11,451 nt of DNA from an uncultured Prevotella sp. (lineage in GTDB: Bacteria; Bacteroidota; Bacteroidia; Bacteroidales; Bacteroidaceae), in the NCBI GenBank assembly GCA_937877685.1, contig CALFGU010000171.1, positions 1 to 11,451 of the forward strand, in the 5' to 3' direction. The position numbers and the translations under genes are program-made. The notes below the pieces were generated by a model, which ran no database searches, was not told the origin of the DNA, and worked only from the letters and a program-made list of their open reading frames with translations. Positions 5,411-11,451 of this stretch are shown one piece after another. Each line of letters opens with the position of its first letter. Within the stretch, counting starts at the first letter, position 1.

Positions 5411-8086
5411 ATGAACCATACATATAACGAACAACAACAAAGGGTGATTGAGATGCAAGAAGGCGTTAACCTTGTGTTAGCACCCCCAGGATGTGGAAAG
5501 ACTCATATATTAGCAGAACGAATTGCTCGTGCTTTAGAATTCGGAGTGAGAATTGACGAGATGCTATGCTTAACATTTACGAATCGAGCTGCACGGGGAA
5601 TGCGCAATCGCATTACACAACGATTAGGGTATGACATAGAAAATTTGTTTGTTGGAAATGTACATCGCTATTGTTCAAACTTGCTATATGAGAAGCGACT
5701 AGTAAGTGCTGACTATAACATTTTGGATGAAGTAGATGCTAACGACATCATACTATCGATTTGTGCTAAAACCCTGCAAAATCCAACGTCTGAACACGTC
5801 AGGGCAGCGCATCACTATCAGCATTTTATGCAACAACTCCGACTAAATATCCCAAACGAGTTGATGTTACATGCCGCTTCACTACCCTATAAACAACAAT
5901 TGCGCGAACTCTGCGGTTTTGCAAAATTGCCCTATGCGAGAAAATCTTTGCTCGACATTTATGAGCATCCCGAATTGCTTCCCTATGAAGCACAAATGCA
6001 TTATCCCGTTATTGTTGGGGCTATGGATTTTGCACGGAAATACGAAAATTATAAACAACAACACAACCTCGTTGATTTTGATGACATTATAATCAATGCC
6101 TATGCCTATTTGAGAGATACACCTAATCACACGAGATATAAATGGATTCAAATAGATGAGGTTCAGGACCTCAACCCGATGCAATTAGCAATAATCGACT
6201 TGCTATACACACACTCTGCCGATGCTTCCATGCTCTACTTGGGTGATGAACAACAGGCTATTTTTGCCTTTCTTGGTGCTAAGAAAGAAACGCTTGAAGG
6301 ACTGAAGGAACAATGTAAGGGTCACATATTCCAACTTAACGAAAATTTCCGTTCACCACGCCATTTACTTGACGTTTACAATGATTTTGCCGTTGCAAAT
6401 CTGGATGTGAATCGCGAATCATTACCACTTACGCATCGTGTACTTGAGGGGGTGACGCCCGATTTCCTCAGCATGTGTTTCTCAGAAAGCAATTTAGAAG
6501 AGGTGAACAACATAGTTCATTTCCTCCTACCCCATTTATGCAAGAATCAAGATGAAACGGTTGCCATCATTGTGCCAACAAATAAGGATGCAGACCTTAT
6601 AGCAGACTCCATGTCTGACATACCCCACTTCAAGATTTCGGGTGTTGACATGTTTTCAACCCCCGAAATGAAAACCCTTATGGCTCACCTAAATGTCATC
6701 ACTAACGAACATAGCATGATGGCATGGTCTAGACTCTTAACTGCACTAAAAATAGAACCCAATGCTGCCCGAAGTCGAGCAATTATCAATCGTTTGAAGG
6801 AACTCAAAATACTTCCTTCCGACTTGTTGCTCTACGACAACGAAACCTATCTGAGTGCCTTCTGCAAGGCATTTGAGGAAGAAACTATTGTTGTTTACGA
6901 CACAGAAACAACGGGACTAAACGTGTTTGAAGATGACATTGTACAATTAGCTGCATTCAAGGTGAGAGAAGGAGAAAAGGTGGAAGGTTCTGACTTTGAA
7001 ATCATTCTCGAAACCCAACGTGAAATCCCCAAGATGCTGGGTGATCTGCCTAATCCTTTAGTTGATGTATATGCAAATCGCCCGCATTTGTCTCGAGAAG
7101 AGGGACTCAGAAAATTCATCTCGTATGCCGAAGGTTGCGTGCTCGTAGGGCATAATATTAATTATGACAATCGAATCCTACAAAGCAACCTCACCTCATT
7201 GGGTATTCATCATTCGCTTCCCTTAACCATGGCGCAAGGAGCAAAGGAATATGCACATCGTGTGTTCGACACACTAAAATTAACACACCTTTTATTCCCA
7301 AAAGTACATAATCATAAACTTAAAACCCTGCTTGAGGAACTCCAATTAGAGGGGCAAAATTCTCATTTGGCGGATGATGATATTTTCGCAACATTCCAGG
7401 TGATGAAACATGCTTACTCTGTGGCACGTCTATTTGTTGCAGAGCAGATTGAGAAATTCGCCGTTCCTGAGCTAAAACGCATTGCTTCACGACTCACAGA
7501 GCGCTATGCTATCGCCTATTTTCATGCACAAGCATTGCTTTTAGAGCAACCATTATCGACCACTCCCCAACTCATTCGTGAGATACAACATTGTGTGGAG
7601 GAACTACATCTGAACATCGAAAAGCTGGATTACTTTACCGATTATTTACGTTATGACGTGTTAAACACCTCTCAGACACCTTACCTGCTACAACAATTAG
7701 AGCATTACTTGCTGACACTTAACACACTCAAGGAAGCAGACCTCTGCGATAGCGAATGCATGAGGCGCCGAGGAGAAAAAGTGTTTGTAACTACCGTACA
7801 CAAGGCAAAGGGATTAGAGTTTGACAATGTTATCGTAAGTAGTGTGTCAAAAGGTGTGTATCCCTTCTACAATAGTCAGACACACGAAGAACAGCGCGAA
7901 GATGCAAGAAAACTTTATGTGGCCATCTCACGTGCACGGCGCAGACTTTACATTAGTTATTACAACCTCCTCCACATGGTTGACCGAAGCGGAGTTGAGC
8001 GCACCTTTGCAAAGGGTCCTTCAGACTTCCTTGAACCTATCTCCCACCACTTTGTAAAGGAAACGTTCAGCAATAATTTGCTATAA
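5411..8086 (+). CDS. UvrD/PcrA-type SF1 helicase with internal DEDDh 3'-5' exonuclease
   Basis: This 891-residue protein combines an ATP-driven 3'-5' type DNA helicase with a nuclease. Helicase motifs in order are Q8-QQ, Walker A A24-PPGCGKT31, motif Ia LTFTNRAA (54-61), Ib GNVHRY (82-87), Walker B D249-EVQD253, motif III GDEQQAIFAF (278-287), motif IV NENFRSP (310-316), a 2A segment near 383-445, motif V TTVHKAKGLEFD (794-805), and motif VI KLYVAISRARRRL (834-846). Between IV and V, at about 490-670 (DNA 6878-7420), sits a full DnaQ-like domain: ExoI D497-TETTG with E499, ExoII GHNINYD586, and ExoIII H652-LADD-D657. All five DEDDh residues are present, so both activities are expected. The insertion falls where subdomain 2B lies in UvrD. 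The family could act in recombination or repair, or in defence against foreign DNA; the neighbours do not decide. The ATG at 5411 begins just before the Q motif; the ATG at 5401 is out of frame. Confidence 0.93.
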   Translation: MNHTYNEQQQRVIEMQEGVNLVLAPPGCGKTHILAERIARALEFGVRIDEMLCLTFTNRAARGMRNRITQRLGYDIENLFVGNVHRYCSNLLYEKRLVSADYNILDEVDANDIILSICAKTLQNPTSEHVRAAHHYQHFMQQLRLNIPNELMLHAASLPYKQQLRELCGFAKLPYARKSLLDIYEHPELLPYEAQMHYPVIVGAMDFARKYENYKQQHNLVDFDDIIINAYAYLRDTPNHTRYKWIQIDEVQDLNPMQLAIIDLLYTHSADASMLYLGDEQQAIFAFLGAKKETLEGLKEQCKGHIFQLNENFRSPRHLLDVYNDFAVANLDVNRESLPLTHRVLEGVTPDFLSMCFSESNLEEVNNIVHFLLPHLCKNQDETVAIIVPTNKDADLIADSMSDIPHFKISGVDMFSTPEMKTLMAHLNVITNEHSMMAWSRLLTALKIEPNAARSRAIINRLKELKILPSDLLLYDNETYLSAFCKAFEEETIVVYDTETTGLNVFEDDIVQLAAFKVREGEKVEGSDFEIILETQREIPKMLGDLPNPLVDVYANRPHLSREEGLRKFISYAEGCVLVGHNINYDNRILQSNLTSLGIHHSLPLTMAQGAKEYAHRVFDTLKLTHLLFPKVHNHKLKTLLEELQLEGQNSHLADDDIFATFQVMKHAYSVARLFVAEQIEKFAVPELKRIASRLTERYAIAYFHAQALLLEQPLSTTPQLIREIQHCVEELHLNIEKLDYFTDYLRYDVLNTSQTPYLLQQLEHYLLTLNTLKEADLCDSECMRRRGEKVFVTTVHKAKGLEFDNVIVSSVSKGVYPFYNSQTHEEQREDARKLYVAISRARRRLYISYYNLLHMVDRSGVERTFAKGPSDFLEPISHHFVKETFSNNLL

Positions 8087-8111
8087 TACTCGAAATTGAG
8101 GTAACTTTTCG

Positions 8112-8163
8112 GTTTTCAGGCAAAAGAACAATAGATTTTTAGTGTAAATTTGCATCTGAAAAC
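8112..8163. promoter_or_regulatory. Inverted repeat flanking the glnN -7 box
   Basis: GTTTTCAG (8112-8119) and CTGAAAAC (8156-8163) are perfect 8-bp reverse complements separated by 36 bp. They sit on either side of the -7 match TAAATTTG (8145-8152), with the right arm near the predicted transcription start. This could be a regulator site or chance. Confidence 0.35.
8145..8152 (+). promoter_or_regulatory. Putative -7 promoter box of glnN
   Basis: TAAATTTG, followed by C, fully matches TAnnTTTG and lies 58 bp before the glnN start, giving a leader of about 50 nt. No TTTG is seen in the -33 region, so an activator may be needed. Confidence 0.45.
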
Positions 8164-8210
8164 AATATCATTTGACCAATTCAAATAATTACAAATAACT
8201 AGATTACATT

Positions 8211-10406
8211 ATGTCACTCCGATTTAAGGTTGTAGAAGAGGCTTTTAAGAAGCACCCCCTCGAAGTGGCGGCGCCAGAAAAGCGCCCTTCGGAATACTTT
8301 GCCAAATACGTCTTTAACCAAAAGAAGATGTGGAAATATCTCCCCGTGGAGGTATATGAAAAACTTCAAGAGGTAATTGCAGGTGGCACTACATTAGACA
8401 TGGATACCGCTGATGCCATAGCTAAGGGAATGAAGCGCTGGGCCATGGAGATGGGAGCAACACACATTACTCACTGGTTTCAACCCCTCACTGAAGGCAC
8501 AGCTGAAAAGCACGATGCATTCGTAGAACATGATGGAAAGGGGGGCATGATTGAAAACTTTTCGGGTAAACTATTGGTTCAACAAGAACCTGACGCTTCA
8601 TCTTTCCCTAACGGAGGTATGCGCTCTACGTTTGAAGCACGTGGTTATTCAGCGTGGGACCCAGCTTCACCCGTATTTATCGTAGGCGACACATTGATGA
8701 TTCCAACCGTCTTTATTTCTTACACGGGAGAATCACTTGACTATAAAGCACCTCTTAAGAAAGCGCTTGCTGCAGTTGATAAAGCAGCAACAAGTGTAGC
8801 AAAATTGTTTAATCCCGAGGTTGAAAGTGTAACAACAAATCTAGGATGGGAACAGGAATATTTCTTAGTGGATGAAGGACTTTATGCAGCTCGCCCCGAC
8901 TTGTTATTAACAGGACGTACACTCATGGGGCATGAAAGTTCGAAGAATCAACAGATGGATGACCACTATTTTGGCGCCATCCCCGAACGTGTAGCAGAGT
9001 TCATGAAAGACCTTGAAGTGCAAGCCCTTGAACTGGGCATCCCCTGCAAGACGCGCCATAATGAAGCGGCGCCCAACCAATTTGAATTGGCTCCCATCTA
9101 TGAGGAATGCAACCTTGCCATTGACCACAACATGTTGCTCATGTCGCTCATGCGCAAGGTGGCACGCAAGCACGGTTTCAGATGCTTGCTTCACGAAAAG
9201 CCCTTTGCTGGAATCAATGGTAGCGGTAAGCACAACAACTGGTCGCTCGTAACGGACAATGGCATCCTTCTTCACGCTCCAGGTAAGACGCCTGAGGACA
9301 ACCTTCGCTTTATTACCTTTGTCGTAGAAACTCTTTTGGGGGTATACCGCCATAACGGTGTGCTGAAGGCCTCAATTATGAGCGCCACCAATGCTCCCCG
9401 CCTTGGAGCTTGCGAAGCGCCTCCTGCGATTATTTCAAGTTTCTTGGGTTCACAGATTTCCGAACTTCTGGATAAGATTGAGCATGCCACGAATGACGAA
9501 CTCTTCCAAATGGAGGGCAAACATGCCGTACGCCTTGACGTGCCTCAGATTCCCGAACTCAGCGTTGACGACACCGACCGCAACCGCACGTCTCCCTTTG
9601 CCTTTACAGGCAATCGCTTTGAATTCCGCGCCACAGGTTCTAGCGCTAACCCCGCCAGCACAATGATTGCGCTCAATGCAGCCGTAGCGGAGGCGCTCAC
9701 CGATTTTAACGAACGCGTGAACACACTTTTAAACAAGGGCGAAGCTAAGATCAGCGCCATTCTTCAAGTGTTAAGAGAGGACATCAAAATCTGTCGCCCC
9801 ATCCATTTTGACGGCAATGGCTATTCTGATGAATGGCGCGTAGAAGCCGCTAAGCGTGGATTGGATTGCGAAGGTTCTACCCCACTCGTTTACGACCGCT
9901 ACCTTGATGCCGCATCCGTAACAATGTTTGAGCGAATGAACATCATGACTAAGGCGGAACTGGAAGCGCGAAACGAAATCAAGTGGGAAACCTACTTCAA
10001 GAAGGTGCAGATTGAATCGCGCGTATTGGGCGACATCTGTATGAACCACATCATCCCCGTGGCTACCAAGTACCAAAGCGTGCTCGTCGATAACATTCTC
10101 AAAATTCAAAGTTGCTTCCCCGCCGAAAAGGTTACGGAACTCACCGCCTACAACGTGGGATTGGTAGAGAAGATCAACCATCACGCTCACATGATTGTGA
10201 CCAAGGTAAACGAAATGATTGAGACGCGCAAACGCATCAATCGCATTACCGACGTTCGTGAAAGAGCCATTGCCTACCACGACGAAGTGGCGCCCTATAT
10301 TGACGGTCCACAAAGCATTCGCCAGCACATTGACGAACTCGAACTCATCGTTGAAGACGACATGTGGACCCTCCCAAAATATCGTGAACTCCTGTTTATT
10401 CGATAA
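8211..10406 (+). CDS. glnN: Type III glutamine synthetase
   Basis: The enzyme makes glutamine from glutamate, ammonium and ATP in the cytoplasm, the main ammonium-assimilating step. At 731 residues it has the length of the GSIII family first described from Bacteroides fragilis (about 729), much longer than GSI or GSII. Visible motifs are GWEQEYFLVD at 212-221 (metal-binding glutamates), HNEAAPNQFELAP at 283-295, NGSGKHNNWS at 336-345 (the glutamate/ATP site), and RTSPFAFTGNRFEFR at 459-473 (the arginine- and glutamate-bearing active-site loop). The N-terminal GSIII-specific region and the long helical C-terminus after about 500 are both present, and the frame is open throughout. GSIII enzymes form dodecamers of two hexamers and lack the adenylylation control of enteric GSI. 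Downstream dpp4 begins 27 bp after its stop, without a visible terminator, so read-through is plausible. Confidence 0.97.
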   Translation: MSLRFKVVEEAFKKHPLEVAAPEKRPSEYFAKYVFNQKKMWKYLPVEVYEKLQEVIAGGTTLDMDTADAIAKGMKRWAMEMGATHITHWFQPLTEGTAEKHDAFVEHDGKGGMIENFSGKLLVQQEPDASSFPNGGMRSTFEARGYSAWDPASPVFIVGDTLMIPTVFISYTGESLDYKAPLKKALAAVDKAATSVAKLFNPEVESVTTNLGWEQEYFLVDEGLYAARPDLLLTGRTLMGHESSKNQQMDDHYFGAIPERVAEFMKDLEVQALELGIPCKTRHNEAAPNQFELAPIYEECNLAIDHNMLLMSLMRKVARKHGFRCLLHEKPFAGINGSGKHNNWSLVTDNGILLHAPGKTPEDNLRFITFVVETLLGVYRHNGVLKASIMSATNAPRLGACEAPPAIISSFLGSQISELLDKIEHATNDELFQMEGKHAVRLDVPQIPELSVDDTDRNRTSPFAFTGNRFEFRATGSSANPASTMIALNAAVAEALTDFNERVNTLLNKGEAKISAILQVLREDIKICRPIHFDGNGYSDEWRVEAAKRGLDCEGSTPLVYDRYLDAASVTMFERMNIMTKAELEARNEIKWETYFKKVQIESRVLGDICMNHIIPVATKYQSVLVDNILKIQSCFPAEKVTELTAYNVGLVEKINHHAHMIVTKVNEMIETRKRINRITDVRERAIAYHDEVAPYIDGPQSIRQHIDELELIVEDDMWTLPKYRELLFIR

Positions 10407-10433
10407 CCCCAACTATTCATTCCATACCTCACT

Positions 10434-11451
10434 ATGAAAATCAAGTCATTCTTTATCTCGGCGTTGATGATGCTCACATGTGCAAGCGCTACGGCGGAAT
10501 CGTCAGAAGCGCTCAGCCTTCGAGACATCACCAACGGAGTCTATTCTCCACAATACATCTATGGCGTTAACCCCATGAACGATGGCGAGACTTACACGCA
10601 ACTTTCGCCCGACCACAAGCGCATCATCCGTCGCTCGTTTAAGACGGGCAAGGAAGTGGGCGTCGTCTTCGACGTTAACCAAGCGCGTGGTCCCGTAAAG
10701 TTACAAGCCATTGACGGTTACACCATGTCGCCCGATGAAAGCCGCATCCTCCTGCGCACACAGACAAAGTCTATCTATCGCCACTCTTACACAGCGGTGC
10801 ATTATATCTATAGCGTTGAAAACAAGACCTTCGAAGCGCTCTCCGATGGCGGACCTCAACAAGTACCCCTCTTCTCGCCCGACGGTAATCTCATAGCATT
10901 CGTGCGTGACAACAACCTCTTCCTCGTCAAGTTGCTCTTCGGAAACTCTGAAAGTCAGATTACGAAAGACGGTAAGTTCAACGAAGTGCTCAACGGTATC
11001 CCCGACTGGGTGAATGAAGAAGAATTTTCAACCAACCGCTCGTTCGACTTCTCTGCAGATAGCAAGATGCTTGCATGGGTGCGCTACGATGAGAGCAAGG
11101 TGCCCGTCTATAGCATGACTATGTATCAAGGCGCAGCTCCTGCGCTCACGCAAAACACGGACTACCCCGGCGCTTATGCCTACAAGTACCCCGTTGCTGG
11201 AGCGCAAAATGCCGATGTCAAGGTCTTGACCTTCGACATCCAAAGTCGCCGTATCAACGAAATGCAACTCCCCTTGGAAAAGGATGGGTATATCCCCCGC
11301 ATCAAGTTTACAAGCGACCCTGAAAAGTTGGCCATCGTAACGCTCAACCGCCATCAAAGCGTGATGAACATCTACATGGCCAATCCTCGCTCTACGGTGT
11401 GCAAACTCGCGCTTCAGGAAGCAAATGCTGAGGGTAAGTACATTAAGGAAG
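10434..11451 (+). CDS. dpp4: Dipeptidyl peptidase IV (S9B), N-terminal part, cut by window end
   Basis: The first 339 residues are present; the frame is open from ATG 10434 to the window end. DPP IV removes X-Pro and X-Ala dipeptides from the N-termini of peptides outside the cytoplasm. Residues 1-21 form a signal peptide (basic MKIK, hydrophobic core, ASATA before E22) suited to signal peptidase I. The rest belongs to the N-terminal eight-bladed propeller. Diagnostic are LFSPDGNLIAFVRDNNLF near 146-163 and D191-WVNEEEF198, the double-glutamate motif that binds the substrate amino terminus (DWVYEEE in human DPP IV; here the tyrosine is asparagine). The hydrolase domain with Ser-Asp-His lies beyond the window. 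It follows glnN closely, which fits use of released peptides as a nitrogen source. The family call is strong from the propeller motifs; activity cannot be judged without the C-terminus. Confidence 0.9.
   Translation, partial: MKIKSFFISALMMLTCASATAESSEALSLRDITNGVYSPQYIYGVNPMNDGETYTQLSPDHKRIIRRSFKTGKEVGVVFDVNQARGPVKLQAIDGYTMSPDESRILLRTQTKSIYRHSYTAVHYIYSVENKTFEALSDGGPQQVPLFSPDGNLIAFVRDNNLFLVKLLFGNSESQITKDGKFNEVLNGIPDWVNEEEFSTNRSFDFSADSKMLAWVRYDESKVPVYSMTMYQGAAPALTQNTDYPGAYAYKYPVAGAQNADVKVLTFDIQSRRINEMQLPLEKDGYIPRIKFTSDPEKLAIVTLNRHQSVMNIYMANPRSTVCKLALQEANAEGKYIKE

Noticed and set aside
5411..8086. Two genes (helicase and DNA polymerase III epsilon) joined by a sequencing error
   Set aside because: The frame is open throughout and helicase motifs V and VI resume after the exonuclease, so this is a true insertion in one protein.
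8907..9353. Open frame of 148 codons antisense to glnN
   Set aside because: Same reason: fully inside glnN, no recognisable protein features.
9771..10412. Open frame of 213 codons on the minus strand across the 3' half of glnN
   Set aside because: It lies wholly antisense to a clearly conserved enzyme and its translation shows no recognisable domain; it is a shadow of glnN codon use.

Overview
The window looks like chromosomal DNA from a member of the Bacteroidales, most likely Prevotellaceae. This rests on a type III glutamine synthetase (GlnN), an S9B dipeptidyl peptidase IV, lineage-typical membrane and beta-propeller proteins, absence of clear Shine-Dalgarno sites before most starts, a tRNA gene without an encoded CCA end, and repeated matches to the Bacteroidetes -7 promoter element TAnnTTTG. 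The genus is inferred from gene content only.

Layout from left to right. nagA (N-acetylglucosamine-6-phosphate deacetylase, + strand, 104-1261) stands alone. It is followed by an imperfect hairpin and a strong terminator that also closes the convergent minus-strand pair. That pair, transcribed right to left, is a five-helix membrane protein with a large C-terminal domain (3007-4605) and then a lipoprotein with TolB/PD40 propeller repeats and a single CXXCH haem-c motif (1405-2919). They are 87 bp apart and probably form one operon. A divergent intergenic stretch leads to a tRNA-Arg(CCG) gene at 4718-4791. After the tRNA come about 620 bp of very AT-rich DNA without a convincing gene, packed with copies of TTAGTTTA and its reverse complement and several -7-like boxes. 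Next is an 891-residue UvrD/PcrA-type helicase (5411-8086) with a complete DEDDh (DnaQ-like) 3'-5' exonuclease inserted between helicase motifs IV and V. Then come glnN (8211-10406) and, 27 bp further on, the N-terminal 339 residues of a dipeptidyl peptidase IV that runs off the window.

Functional reading. The two ends are ordinary nutrient genes: amino-sugar catabolism on the left, ammonium assimilation and extracytoplasmic proline-peptide cleavage on the right. The less ordinary content is in the middle: the helicase-exonuclease fusion with its motif-rich AT-rich upstream region, the propeller lipoprotein with a lone haem-binding site next to an uncharacterised membrane protein, and a tRNA-Arg whose near-universal G19-C56 elbow pair appears to be replaced by U19-A56. 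I see no CRISPR array, transposase, integrase or phage gene.
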